Positions 1 through 8,862 are shown, numbered from the stretch's first letter. The stretch is 64,000 nt of DNA from Sphingomonadales bacterium 12-68-11 (GCA_002279825.1 NCCV01000004.1:62001-126000); one strand, 5' to 3'. The notes: generated by a model from the sequence alone, not told the origin. Numbers and translations: made by a program.

Positions 1-1500
1 GTGCTCTCCCGCGAGGACCACGCGGCCGTCGAGCGAGACGAGGTTCTGGTAATGGCGCGCCCGGGTCTCGTCGTTCCAGCTGGCGGCGCAACCGAGGATC
101 CACGGCGCCCGGCTCCACGCAAACGAGATGCCGTTGAGGAACTCGCGGCGATACTCGTCGGGATGGAACACCGAGCCTTGCGCCAGCGCGGCTTCGATGC
201 GTTGCTCGGGGGTCATGCCGGCGAGCTGGAACCCGCCCGCCCCGCTCGCGAAAGCCCCGAGCAGCACCGCGGGTCCATTCCGGAACATGTTGTTGTTGGG
301 ATAGGAGATCAGCCCGATCGGCTGGTCGGTGAAGCTGTGCCCGCCGTAGATCGAGTATTGGTCCTCCCAGAAGCGGCTGCGCATCTCAAGCCCGATCTTG
401 ACCTGGCCCGAATAGGGCAGGGCCTTGATCGCGGCCTTCTTCGCGTCGCTGACCTGGATGTCCATCTGGCCCAGGATTGAAGCCGGGATGGTGCAGACGC
501 ACCAGTCCGCGCGGCTCGTGCCGGTCTGCCCGCTGGCGTTGTCGGTCCAGGCGACGCTGACGCCGGCATCGTATTGCGCGATCGACGTGACTTTGGTGTT
601 GTAGCGGATCGTGCCGGCCGGAAGCTGCCTGACGAAGCCCTTGCCGATCATGTCCATGCCGCCCTTGGGCTGAAACATGGTCGTCTGCATCACGTTGCCG
701 AAGTAGAACCCCATCTGGCTCCAGACGTTGGAATCGAGCACGTCGCTGAGGCTGTTGATCTGGGACGCGGTGGGCGCGCCATCGACGCCGCCGCCCGGGG
801 CCTTGTCGAAACCGCGCTGGCCGGACACACGCAGGCTGCTGGTATAGGCGAGATTGCCGTCGAGCACGCCCCAGTCGCGCATCGCTTCGATCAGTTTCTC
901 CTTGTCTTCGGCGGTTACCGAACTGTCGAGCGCGCCCGCGTTGAGCGACTTGCCGAGCAGTTCGGTGACGTGGCCCTTGAAGTCGACCGCGAGCTCCTTG
1001 TAGCGCTGCGGCTTGCCCCCGAACGCGTTCGTGCGGTGAACGAAGGTGTTGTGGTTCATCTGGATGAACGGCTCCATCTCGACGCCGAACGCCTTGCTGT
1101 AGTGGAGCAGCGAGCGGTGGTGGTGCGGGATGCGCCACGGGCCGGGATTGAGATAATTGCCGGGCGCGAATTCGCAGGTCTGCGTCGCGCCGCCGACCTC
1201 GACCACCTTGTCGCCGCCGCGGATGCTGTAGTTGCGACCGCCGGGTCTGTCCTGGAATTCGAGCAACTGGACCTTGTAGCCCGCCTTGGTCAGTTCGTAA
1301 GCGGCGAGCAGGCCGGCGAGCCCGGCGCCCAGGACGAGCACGCTGGCACCCGGCCGCGCGCCGCTCAGCGTGGGCGGCCCGGTGAACTGCGTCTCGGCCG
1401 CGTGGCCGAGCGCGGTCATCGCCTGGTACATGGCGAGCGATCCGCCGGCCTTACCGATCATCGACAGCAGCTGCCGCCGGGTTGGTGCATCCATGGTCAT
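1..1500 (-). CDS. Flavin-containing amine oxidase, Tat-exported (3' end beyond window)
   Basis: FAD-dependent oxidase of the monoamine oxidase type, expected to oxidise an amine to an imine or aldehyde. The start at 1500 follows an AAGGGGG ribosome-binding site. The N-terminus carries a TRRQLL twin-arginine-like motif and a hydrophobic stretch, suggesting Tat export. A dinucleotide-binding segment (VLVLGAGLAGLLAAYEL) starts near residue 53, followed by an acidic residue and the GGR motif (DRPGGRNYS). The last visible residues, GRVVLAGEH, are the conserved C-terminal FAD-contact motif, so only a few dozen residues should be missing. It is last in an operon with a TonB receptor, RidA and cytochrome c. 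The substrate cannot be read from sequence; the cytochrome neighbour suggests electrons may go to a carrier rather than only to oxygen (inference). Confidence 0.9.
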   Translation of the reverse strand, partial: MTMDAPTRRQLLSMIGKAGGSLAMYQAMTALGHAAETQFTGPPTLSGARPGASVLVLGAGLAGLLAAYELTKAGYKVQLLEFQDRPGGRNYSIRGGDKVVEVGGATQTCEFAPGNYLNPGPWRIPHHHRSLLHYSKAFGVEMEPFIQMNHNTFVHRTNAFGGKPQRYKELAVDFKGHVTELLGKSLNAGALDSSVTAEDKEKLIEAMRDWGVLDGNLAYTSSLRVSGQRGFDKAPGGGVDGAPTASQINSLSDVLDSNVWSQMGFYFGNVMQTTMFQPKGGMDMIGKGFVRQLPAGTIRYNTKVTSIAQYDAGVSVAWTDNASGQTGTSRADWCVCTIPASILGQMDIQVSDAKKAAIKALPYSGQVKIGLEMRSRFWEDQYSIYGGHSFTDQPIGLISYPNNNMFRNGPAVLLGAFASGAGGFQLAGMTPEQRIEAALAQGSVFHPDEYRREFLNGISFAWSRAPWILGCAASWNDETRARHYQNLVSLDGRVVLAGEH

Positions 1501-1551
1501 GACGCTTGGCCCCCTTGTGCCAGTAGTTCGGATGGCGACCTCGCGGGCCGC

Positions 1552-1995
1552 TCAGTCGGGCGAAGCGACGCCGCTGGCGGCAATCGCGGCCACCACTTCG
1601 GCTTCGCTCACTTCGCCCGGGAAATCGTTGAAATGCGTGCGCACGTGGTTGACCACCGCAGCGATCTCGCGCGGAGTGAGCATGTCGTGAAACCACGGCA
1701 TGCCGGCCCGCCCCTTGACCACCACCCCTACGGTATAGCCGGCATCGGCCAGCCTGGGATTGCCGGCAAGCGCGGGAATGACCGCACCGGCGCCGCCGCC
1801 ACCTTTGGCGTCGGCGAGGTGGCAGGCTTGGCAGATATCCTTGTAGATCTGCCCGCCTTCGGCTGACAGCGCGGCCTGGGCAGGCCCGCCACCGGACACG
1901 TCCTGCGCGCGCCCGACATGCCCGGCGGCCAGCAAGGCGCCCGCCCCGCACAAGGCCGTCAGGCCTCGCACCGCGCAAGGCGCCGCGCGCCTCAT
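1552..1995 (-). CDS. Exported c-type cytochrome
   Basis: Small class I c-type cytochrome of 147 residues. A signal peptide (about residues 1-31, ending GRAQ) directs it to the periplasm. The haem attachment motif is CQACH near residue 55, and a methionine in GMPWFHD further on is a plausible sixth ligand. Its start overlaps the stop of the upstream RidA gene by four bases, and the amine oxidase follows 51 bases downstream. The natural role is to accept electrons from the neighbouring flavin amine oxidase or its product (inference from context). The SoxX/cytochrome c551 family is the closest general match. Confidence 0.9.
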   Translation of the reverse strand: MRRAAPCAVRGLTALCGAGALLAAGHVGRAQDVSGGGPAQAALSAEGGQIYKDICQACHLADAKGGGGAGAVIPALAGNPRLADAGYTVGVVVKGRAGMPWFHDMLTPREIAAVVNHVRTHFNDFPGEVSEAEVVAAIAASGVASPD

Positions 1996-2477
1996 GGCGC
2001 CTTGGCGGCGATCGCTTCGATCTCGACGTACATGTTCGGACGGCCGAGCGCGGCGATCTGGATGGTCGAGCGGGTCGGCCGGTTGGGCTGTTCCGCCGTA
2101 CCGAAGAAGGTCCGGAACACCTCGTTCATCGCCGCCGAATCCATCCGCCCGGCGGTCTCCGGTGTGCCGACCAGGAACACGGTCATTTTGACCACGTCGC
2201 CCATGCCGAGCCCCATCGATTCGAGCTGGGTCTTGATCTTGGTCAGCACCGACAGCGTCTGCGCGCGCGTATCGCCGAGGTCGTCGGGCTTGGCGGGATC
2301 GGGCGGCGACGGGGTGGTGCCGGAAATGAAGTACAGCGTGGCGCCCGGTGGCACCGTGGCTGTGCTCGAAATTACCGAAGTCGGGCTACCGACCGTGCGC
2401 GTGACCTGGGCGCTCGCCGGGGCGGCCACGGCGGCCGCCAGCAGTAGCGCAAGACCTGTCCAAGGCTGGACTCTCAT
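1992..2477 (-). CDS. Exported RidA-family (YjgF/YER057c/UK114) protein
   Basis: RidA proteins hydrolyse reactive enamines and imines to ketones and ammonia. Most are cytosolic and about 130 residues; this one has 161 because of a clear signal peptide (hydrophobic core, cleavage after APASAQ), placing it in the periplasm. The catalytic arginine region (RPTRST) and the C-terminal signature VEIEAIAA are intact, so activity is likely. It sits between the TonB receptor and cytochrome c/amine oxidase genes, fitting a role in clearing imines made by the oxidase. It is a paralogue of the divergent RidA at 5540-6058 and overlaps the cytochrome gene by four bases. Confidence 0.92.
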   Translation of the reverse strand: MRVQPWTGLALLLAAAVAAPASAQVTRTVGSPTSVISSTATVPPGATLYFISGTTPSPPDPAKPDDLGDTRAQTLSVLTKIKTQLESMGLGMGDVVKMTVFLVGTPETAGRMDSAAMNEVFRTFFGTAEQPNRPTRSTIQIAALGRPNMYVEIEAIAAKAP

Positions 2478-2500
2478 CAGACAATCTCCCTGCGGTTGGC

Positions 2501-2524
2501 GGCCCCGGGGCGAACCCCGGGGCC
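2501..2524 (-). terminator. Strong GC hairpin with UUCG loop between TonB receptor and ridA
   Basis: Perfect 10-bp stem GGCCCCGGGG / CCCCGGGGCC closing a four-base loop that reads TTCG on the minus strand, ten bases after the TonB receptor stop. There is no U-tract. It is better read as an intra-operon attenuating or RNA-stabilising hairpin than as a classic intrinsic terminator. Confidence 0.7.
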
Positions 2525-2533
2525 TTGGAAAAC

Positions 2534-5206
2534 TCAGAAGCTCAGCGACAGGCGCGCGTAGTAGTAGCCGCCATTGGTGCCATAGGGGCCGTGGCCGTAG
2601 GGCGCGTTGATGGTGCCGCCGTTGTTGATGTAGGGAGACGCGCCGTTGGTCGGCCAGGTTGCCGGATCGTAGTTGGCGACCAGCGGCGGGATCTCCGGGG
2701 TCTTGTCGAACAGGTTGTTCGCGCCGACCGCGATCGTGGCGAATTCGGTTAGGTCGTAGCCGACTTCGAGATCGAAGATCGGCGTCGCCTCGACCACCGC
2801 ATTGTAATAGTACTGGCCATTCGAAAGCTGGATCGGAGGTACCAGCAGCGGGACCCGCGAAACGCCGTCGGCGGCCAGACAGCCCTGGGTGCTCGCAGGG
2901 GTGCCGGAACAGCCCGCGTTGGGCTGCGAGTACTGGTTGGTTTCGCTGTAGTAGTTGACGCGACCGTTAATGCTCAGGGGCCCGCTCGTGAACAGCACGC
3001 CGATGTTGCCCTTGAACGCGGGGCTGGCCTCTTCGATGGTCTGTTGGGCGGTTGGGCTGAAAAGTGTCCCGAGCTTGTTGTCGGTGACTTCGGTCACGTT
3101 GTAGTTGGCGCCGAGCGAGAAATCGAGCCGGCCGAACGAGAGATCGACCGGGTAGCGGGCCGAGAATTCGATGCCCATCGTCTCGGTGTCGATGCCATTG
3201 GTGAAAGTCTGGATGGCAAGCGCGCCGTTGCTGAGCACGGTCGGATCGAGCTGCTTGCCGCTGGCCGCGATGGCGTTCAGCACGAGCTGATAGGGCGTCA
3301 GGCCGTTGATGAGCGGAGTCAGCACCTGGGTGGGCGGCGTGGTCAGCGAGTTGAAGCGCTGCCCGGTGATGGCGCCCGAAGAGACGATGCGGTCCTTGAT
3401 CGTGATGTAATAGCCGTCGAGCGTGATCGCGAGCCGCGGGATCGGGCGCAGCACGATACCGGCGGACAGGTTGACCGATTCCTCGGGTCCGAGCGGGCTG
3501 AACCCGGCGCTGGCTGCCCCTGGCGAATTAGGAGCAAGCTGGAGCGTCGCGGAGGTCGGTCCGACGTTGGTCGCCGAATAGCCCGATTCCTGGAGCGACG
3601 GCGCCCGGAACCCGGTGCTGGCCGTGGCGCGCACCGCGAAGGCATCGGAGAAGTCGAAGCGGGTGGTGATCTTGCCGATCTTCGTATCACCGAAGTCGCT
3701 GTAGTCTTCGTAGCGGCCGGCGAAGTTGACGGTCCATTCGGGCACCGGGTTGAACGCCACGTCGACATAGACCGATTTGGAGTCGCGCTCGGTCGAACCC
3801 GCGTCGCTCAGCGCGTAGCCGGGGAAGGATTGCCCGCCTTCGACATAGCGTGAGAGTTCGTCGCCGGCCCCGATCGCGTAGGTTTCCTTGCGGTACTCGG
3901 CACCGAAGGCGAGGTTGAGCGGATCGGCGAGACCGATGTCGAACTCCTTGCGCAAGTCGAGCGTGCCGACGAACTGGGTGAACTTGAAACTGCCGTCGTA
4001 GAAGTCGGTCGGAGACTGGCCGGTCGCGACGAAGAGCGACGCGTTGACCGACTGCGTGGTGTAAACGTCCGCCTCGTCTTCCGAATAGCTGCCGGCCAGA
4101 TCCCAGTTCCAGCCGCCCGCGAACTCGCCCCGCAAGCCGCCAGTGAACGAGAACTCGTCCTGCATCACCTCGATGTGCGGGACCAAGCCGGTCTGCGCGG
4201 TGGTGCCGAAGCACCGCGTCGGGTCGGTCGTCTGAGCGGCCCCTGCCGCCGTCCGGCAAAGGCGCGTCGGATGGCGATAGCCCTGCAGCGCATCGCCGTG
4301 GCGGTAGGAGATATTGCCGAACGAGTAGAGCTCGACCGCTCCGAAGTTGTAGCCGAAGTTGTAGAAGCCGAGCGTGAGTTGCGACGCGGGCTGGCCGCCG
4401 TTGATCTCGGCGGTGCAGTTGATCGCGTTGCAGGCATCGAGCAGCGGCTTGAAGGCGGCGGACACGTTGGTGACAGTGGTGCCGTTGTAGTTCTTCACCG
4501 ACATCAGGCCGTCGCCGGTCGTGGTGAAATCGTTGCGGCGGTGAAACAGCGACACGTCGAGATAGCCGTCGTCACCGACCGGCAGACCGAAATTGCCGCT
4601 CGCGCTGTAAGTCGTGCCTTCGCCATCGTAATACTGGCCGGTGTTGAACTTGACCGTGGCGCCGTCGGCGTCGTCCTTGAGGATGATGTTGATGACGCCG
4701 GCGATGGCATCGGAGCCATATTGCGCGGCCGCGCCGTCCTGCAGCACTTCGATGCGCGCGACGATGTCCGGCGGGATCAGGTCGATGCTGGGCGCGGCCG
4801 AACCGCCGAATGCGCCGTTGATGACCTGGAGGATCGAGTTGCCGTGGCGGCGCTTGCCGTTGACCAGTACCAGCGTGTGGTTGGGGCTGAGGCCGCGCAG
4901 GCGGGCCGATAGCGAGAAGCTCGCCATGTCGGTGCCCTGCGTCTGCGCCTGGAAGGACGGCACGAGCTGGGTCAGCGCCTGGTTGAGGTTGGGCTGGCCG
5001 ACCCGCGAGAGCGTATCGGCGCCGAGGACCTGGATCGGCGTGGCGGATTCGGCGGCTTCGATGCCGACCGCACGCGTACCGGTGACGATAATGGCGTTCG
5101 CGTCGTCGCTTTCTGCGGCTGCCGGTTCGCTCTGAGCGTGGGCGACGCCGGTAAGTGCGGTCGAGGCGAACAGGGCGAGGACGGAAGACCTGGAGAAGCG
5201 CGACAT
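2534..5206 (-). CDS. TonB-dependent outer-membrane receptor
   Basis: 890-residue outer-membrane receptor importing a ligand with TonB/ExbBD energy. The signal peptide ends near HAQS (residue 25). A TonB-box-like segment (IIVTGTRAV) leads into the plug domain, with SLRGLSPNHTLVLVNGKRRH-type features and the DGAAAQYGSDAIAGVINI plug signature. The rest is a long beta-barrel ending YYYARLSLSF with the terminal Phe of outer-membrane barrels. It is the first gene of the operon continuing into ridA, cytochrome c and amine oxidase, so it probably imports the amine substrate or its parent compound (inference). It is divergent from the second ridA across 333 bases. Confidence 0.93.
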   Translation of the reverse strand: MSRFSRSSVLALFASTALTGVAHAQSEPAAAESDDANAIIVTGTRAVGIEAAESATPIQVLGADTLSRVGQPNLNQALTQLVPSFQAQTQGTDMASFSLSARLRGLSPNHTLVLVNGKRRHGNSILQVINGAFGGSAAPSIDLIPPDIVARIEVLQDGAAAQYGSDAIAGVINIILKDDADGATVKFNTGQYYDGEGTTYSASGNFGLPVGDDGYLDVSLFHRRNDFTTTGDGLMSVKNYNGTTVTNVSAAFKPLLDACNAINCTAEINGGQPASQLTLGFYNFGYNFGAVELYSFGNISYRHGDALQGYRHPTRLCRTAAGAAQTTDPTRCFGTTAQTGLVPHIEVMQDEFSFTGGLRGEFAGGWNWDLAGSYSEDEADVYTTQSVNASLFVATGQSPTDFYDGSFKFTQFVGTLDLRKEFDIGLADPLNLAFGAEYRKETYAIGAGDELSRYVEGGQSFPGYALSDAGSTERDSKSVYVDVAFNPVPEWTVNFAGRYEDYSDFGDTKIGKITTRFDFSDAFAVRATASTGFRAPSLQESGYSATNVGPTSATLQLAPNSPGAASAGFSPLGPEESVNLSAGIVLRPIPRLAITLDGYYITIKDRIVSSGAITGQRFNSLTTPPTQVLTPLINGLTPYQLVLNAIAASGKQLDPTVLSNGALAIQTFTNGIDTETMGIEFSARYPVDLSFGRLDFSLGANYNVTEVTDNKLGTLFSPTAQQTIEEASPAFKGNIGVLFTSGPLSINGRVNYYSETNQYSQPNAGCSGTPASTQGCLAADGVSRVPLLVPPIQLSNGQYYYNAVVEATPIFDLEVGYDLTEFATIAVGANNLFDKTPEIPPLVANYDPATWPTNGASPYINNGGTINAPYGHGPYGTNGGYYYARLSLSF

Positions 5207-5539
5207 GGATTAACCCCCTTTGTGTGTCGAAGCCTCTCCCCGTCGTTTTCGGCCCGTGTCGGTCCGCTGCTTTTCCGCCCTCTTCGGAATCGGGAGAAGC
5301 GAGCGCCCGCCGGGCGTTGCGTAGTTCGCCTGCCGGGGCAGGCGCTGTGCCGGACTGTCCGATCCGGCCTGCGCACTCGAACGCATCGCCAAGGTGAATC
5401 CCATACGCCGATTGGCGTAGTGGGAGCCGCACATAGGGGATGCTACCCGATCCGGGACGCTACGCCGCCCTCGACGCCGCCCTCGCGGGGAGTGCAGCAC
5501 CGGTCGCCCGCTCATAACTCCACCTCGCAAGGACACCTC
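5207..5539. promoter_or_regulatory. Divergent promoter region with three inverted repeats
   Basis: Non-coding region between the TonB receptor and ridA. It holds CGCCCG-C-CGGGCG (5304-5316), CGCCTGC-CGGG-GCAGGCG (5327-5344) and a 25-base element CCCA-TACGCC-GATT-GGCGTA-G-TGGG (5400-5424), whose arms match except for a one-base bulge. The last is the most operator-like. No convincing -35/-10 pair was identified. Confidence 0.5.
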
Positions 5540-6058
5540 ATGATAGCCCGCCTGCCACTCGCCGCCCTGCTCGCCGTCGGCGCCGCGGCCTTGCCCGTCC
5601 AAGTCTCCGCCCAAGGCGAAATCGAGCGGATCCGCCGCAATCCGAACGCCCTGATCCTGGAGGCCGCGCGGGTGAATTCGGGCGCGGATATGCTGTACGT
5701 GTCCGGGCAGCTTCCTTCGCCGCTCGATCCCGCCAAGCCGATGAGCGCGGTTACCAGCCTCGAAGAAATGGGCGACACCAAGGCGCAGACCATCAGCACG
5801 CTCGGCAAGATCAAGGAAATCGTCGAGAGCCAGGGCTTCACGATGGGCGACGTGATCAAGCTGACGCTGTTCGTGGTCGCCGATCCGCGCACCGGCAGCA
5901 TGGACTTCGCCGGCGTGAACGAGGGGTTTCGCGCCTTCTTCGGCACGGCCGAGAACCCCAACACCGTAGCCCGCTCGACTTTCGAAGTGGCCGGTCTGGT
6001 CGGGCCGCATTTCCTGATCGAAATCGAAGCGATCGCGGCCAAGTCGCCCGCGCCCTAG
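5540..6058 (+). CDS. Exported RidA-family protein (second copy)
   Basis: 172-residue RidA-family enamine/imine deaminase with a signal peptide (MIARLPLAALL to about VSAQ), so probably periplasmic. The start at 5540 was chosen because AAGGA precedes it and the signal peptide begins there, although the frame is open further upstream. The catalytic arginine (VARSTFEV) and the IEIEAIAA signature are conserved. It is divergent from the TonB receptor and similar throughout to the RidA at 1992-2477, with the shared segments GDTKAQT/GDTRAQT and NEGFRAFFGTAE/NEVFRTFFGTAE, so the two look like paralogues flanking the receptor. It ends 12 bases before the convergent response regulator. Confidence 0.92.
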   Translation: MIARLPLAALLAVGAAALPVQVSAQGEIERIRRNPNALILEAARVNSGADMLYVSGQLPSPLDPAKPMSAVTSLEEMGDTKAQTISTLGKIKEIVESQGFTMGDVIKLTLFVVADPRTGSMDFAGVNEGFRAFFGTAENPNTVARSTFEVAGLVGPHFLIEIEAIAAKSPAP

Positions 6059-6070
6059 CTCGTCCGGGGC

Positions 6071-6997
6071 CTAGCGTTCGATCGAGCGGATAGCGATCGC
6101 GGCGGCGGCAGAGCGGGTCTCCACGCCGAGCTTCTCGTAAACGTGCTCAAGGTGCTTTTGCACCGTGCGCGGGCTGATATCGAGCACGTCGCTGATGTCG
6201 CCGTTGGACTTGCCATAGCTGACCCACAGCAGCACTTCCGCCTCGCGCTGGGTCAGACGCAGCGTGGCGGCGAGCTTCTCCACATCCTTGCGCGGATTGA
6301 GCTCGTTGAGGCGGATCAGCACTTCGTGCGCACGGTGGTGCGTGACCAGCACGAGTTCGAGCATGTCTTCGGCAGGCGATTGCTCGACCCGCACAGAGGC
6401 GCCTGCGGTGCCGTTGGACAACAGGCGTTCGACCGGGGTCCGCAGCATCGCCGGCAGTTCGGAATCCTGGCGCGACCAGCCCGGCGTCAGCCGCGAGATC
6501 GCCGCTTCGGCGCGCGGCGTGCACCACAGCATGCTGCCGCTGGCATCGGTGGCGAGCATCATCCGCCCAGTCGCGTCGAGGCTGGCGGCGCTGGCGTGGG
6601 CCGCGCGGCCCTGCGCCATGTGGACCCGGACGCGCGCCAGCAGCTCGTTGAGGTTCACCGGCTTGCGGATGTAGTCGACCCCGCCGACCTCGAACGCCTC
6701 GACGACGTGCTCGCTCTCGCTCAGGCCGGTCAGGAAGATGATCGGAATGTTGGCGAGCCGCGGATTGCGCTTGATCCGCACCGTCGTCTCGAAGCCGTCG
6801 ATCCCGGGCATAACGGCATCGACGATGATCAGGTCCGGCAGAATGCGGTCGAGCAGCTCGAGCGCGGCTTCGCCCGAGGTCGCCACCAGCACCGCTATAT
6901 CGGCGCCCTCGAGCTTGTCGGTCATGACGCCCAACGAAGCCGGCTCGTCGTCGATCACCAGCACGGTGTCGGTATGGCCGGGCATGCGGGTGATCAT
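6071..6997 (-). CDS. Response regulator with LuxR-type DNA-binding domain
   Basis: 308 residues. The receiver domain (about 10-125) has the acidic pair IDDE, phospho-acceptor Asp60 (LIIVDAVMPG), the Thr of FLTG and the Lys of RKPVN. A linker of about 110 residues without recognised motifs follows. The C-terminus is a LuxR/FixJ helix-turn-helix (LTQREAEVLLWVSYGKSNGDI to KLGVETRS). The start overlaps the stop of the hybrid kinase by four bases (ATGA), so the two form a two-component pair. It is expected to activate or repress target genes after phosphotransfer; targets are unknown, and the nearby RidA/TonB and guanidine genes are candidates only by proximity. Confidence 0.92.
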   Translation of the reverse strand: MITRMPGHTDTVLVIDDEPASLGVMTDKLEGADIAVLVATSGEAALELLDRILPDLIIVDAVMPGIDGFETTVRIKRNPRLANIPIIFLTGLSESEHVVEAFEVGGVDYIRKPVNLNELLARVRVHMAQGRAAHASAASLDATGRMMLATDASGSMLWCTPRAEAAISRLTPGWSRQDSELPAMLRTPVERLLSNGTAGASVRVEQSPAEDMLELVLVTHHRAHEVLIRLNELNPRKDVEKLAATLRLTQREAEVLLWVSYGKSNGDISDVLDISPRTVQKHLEHVYEKLGVETRSAAAAIAIRSIER

Positions 6998-8862
6998 GCG
7001 CCCTCCAGCATCCGGGACATGGCGGCGAGATCGAAGGTATCGAGCGCGGTGTAGAGCGCATCGACAAGTTCGCGGTGCTCCGGCGCGCTGTGCGCGAGCA
7101 GCGCGATCTCGGCTTCGATCCCGCGCACGTGGCCGATCTTGATGCGCTCGTGGAGGCGCTCCACGTATGGCAGCGCGGCCGCCGGGAGCTTGGCGGTCGC
7201 CGGGCCGGAGGCGGCGCTGCGGGTGTCTCCCCCGGTCGCCTCCCACTTCCACGACAGCTTGAGCAGCGCGCCGATCGCCTCGGCCATTTCATCCAAACGG
7301 AACGGCTTGACGAGGAAGTGGTCGTGCGTCGGCCGATCGTAGGCCGGCCGGTGGAACTCGTGCGAATTGGCCGATGCCATGACGATGACGATGTCGTGCC
7401 CCATGCGTTCGCGGATTCGCGTGGCGGTTTCCCATCCGGAAATGCCGGGCAGGCTGATGTCGAGCACGGCGAGGTCGAAACGGCGGGCGGCGCAGAGCGC
7501 CACCGCACTCTCGCCATCGGGCATGGCGGCCACCTCGAACCCGCAGTCGCGGAGAAACTGCTCGAAGAAGCCGCGCTGGTCCGCATCGTCGTCGACGATC
7601 AGGATCGAGCGCGCGGGCCCTTCGTGGCCGATGATGCGGCGGTGCGGGGCGTCGGGAACGAGCGCCCCGGCCGGCTCGCCGAGCATCAGCGTGACTCGGA
7701 AGCAGGCCCCTTGGCCGGGCTCGCTCTCCAGCTCGAGATTTCCGCCGAGGATCTGCACGATCGCCTTGGTGATCGGCAGCCCCAGCCCGACGCCGGCGCG
7801 GATGGATTCGCCCGACCCCGAGACCTGTTCGTAGGGATTGAAGATGCGCGCGTGATCTTCGGGCGCGATGCCCGGGCCGGTGTCCGCGATCTCGAAAGTC
7901 GCGATCTGCCCGCGGTAGCGGAGCCTGAAGGTGATGGCGCCCCGGTCGGAGAACTTGATGGCGTTGCCGATCAGATTGATCAGCGCCTGGCGCAGGCGGT
8001 TCTGGTCGGTGCGGACGAACTCGGGCAGCCGCTCGGGCCGCTCGAACACGAAGTCGAGCCCCTTGGCCTTGGCGGCGGGGCGCATCATCAGCACGATCTG
8101 TTCGAGGAATTCGGGCAGGTTGACGATCTCGCTGCGCACCCGCAGCACGCCGTTTTCCAGCTGCGAGATGTCGAGCAGGCTCTCGACCAGGCTGGTCATG
8201 TGTTCGGCGCAGTGGCGGATGACCCGCGCCGCGTGTTGCGGGCGGGTGTCGCCGCCCTGTTCGACGAGCTGGGCGTAGCCGTAGATGGCGTTGAGCGGTG
8301 AGCGGATCTCATGGCTCACGTTGGCGAGATAGCGCGCCTTGGCATTCGTGGCCGCTTCGGCGGCCTGCTGTGCCTTGAGAGCGACGTCGAGCCGCTCCGA
8401 CAGGCTCTCGAGCTGTCCGATCCTGCGGCGCAGCAGGGCGTAGCTGAGCGCCACCGCGCTCAGTATCGCCACCAGCGAGACGATCGTCAGCGCCCGGAAC
8501 GGCGAAGTGCCGGCGCCCGGCCCAAGTTCTCCGGCCAGCACCAGTGCCTCGAAACCGATGGCCAGTACGATCAGCGCCTGGGCGGCTCGGACTGCCACAT
8601 TGGCACTGCGAATGCGGCGAAGGACGCGAAGATCGGGGCGCAGCAAGGCCCCTGACGGGAGGGCGGCAACCGAGAGGCGCGCCGGGGCCGTCAAGGGCGG
8701 TGGTCCCCCGGCCGGACTCGCTCCGGACCTCCGCTGGTGATCCCCGTTTGGTAGGCCTCGGCCATTCGCGATCCAGTAGCGCCAGACGCGCCCAATGCTC
8801 GGCTGGTGATGTTGCACTGCAACACCGGCGGCGCAAGCCGGAGGAGGCGATTGAGAAACCAT
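6994..8862 (-). CDS. Membrane hybrid histidine kinase with receiver domain
   Basis: Two hydrophobic segments (ALIVLAIGFEALVLAGEL and IVSLVAILSAVALSYAL) precede a coiled stretch and a HisKA domain with the H-box NVSHEIRSPLN. The HATPase domain has the N-box (LINLIGNAIKFSD) and G-boxes (DTGPGIAP, GVGLGLPI). A receiver domain follows (ILIVDDDADQ, LAVLDISLPG, VKPF). About 75 further residues are helical and could be a phosphotransfer or dimer domain. The start is uncertain: ATG 8862 lacks a ribosome-binding site, while TTG 8694 has GGGGGA upstream and would leave the GTTGCA palindrome in the promoter. It is co-transcribed with the response regulator and lies 105 bases downstream of allophanate hydrolase in the same direction. 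Confidence 0.88.
   Translation of the reverse strand: MVSQSPPPACAAGVAVQHHQPSIGRVWRYWIANGRGLPNGDHQRRSGASPAGGPPPLTAPARLSVAALPSGALLRPDLRVLRRIRSANVAVRAAQALIVLAIGFEALVLAGELGPGAGTSPFRALTIVSLVAILSAVALSYALLRRRIGQLESLSERLDVALKAQQAAEAATNAKARYLANVSHEIRSPLNAIYGYAQLVEQGGDTRPQHAARVIRHCAEHMTSLVESLLDISQLENGVLRVRSEIVNLPEFLEQIVLMMRPAAKAKGLDFVFERPERLPEFVRTDQNRLRQALINLIGNAIKFSDRGAITFRLRYRGQIATFEIADTGPGIAPEDHARIFNPYEQVSGSGESIRAGVGLGLPITKAIVQILGGNLELESEPGQGACFRVTLMLGEPAGALVPDAPHRRIIGHEGPARSILIVDDDADQRGFFEQFLRDCGFEVAAMPDGESAVALCAARRFDLAVLDISLPGISGWETATRIRERMGHDIVIVMASANSHEFHRPAYDRPTHDHFLVKPFRLDEMAEAIGALLKLSWKWEATGGDTRSAASGPATAKLPAAALPYVERLHERIKIGHVRGIEAEIALLAHSAPEHRELVDALYTALDTFDLAAMSRMLEGA
8811..8823. promoter_or_regulatory. 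Palindrome GTTGCA-C-TGCAAC near kinase start
   Basis: Perfect 13-base inverted repeat. Together with flanking bases (ATGTTGC-N2-TGCAA) it matches elements at 27930-27944 and 37383-37397. If the kinase starts at TTG 8694, the site lies about 115 bases upstream of it. Confidence 0.4.

Noticed and set aside
574..1866. Long plus-strand open frame antisense to the amine oxidase and cytochrome genes
   Set aside because: The translation is Arg/Ala/His-rich with no family motif. High GC content makes such antisense frames common, and the opposite strand has clear genes with motifs and ribosome-binding sites.
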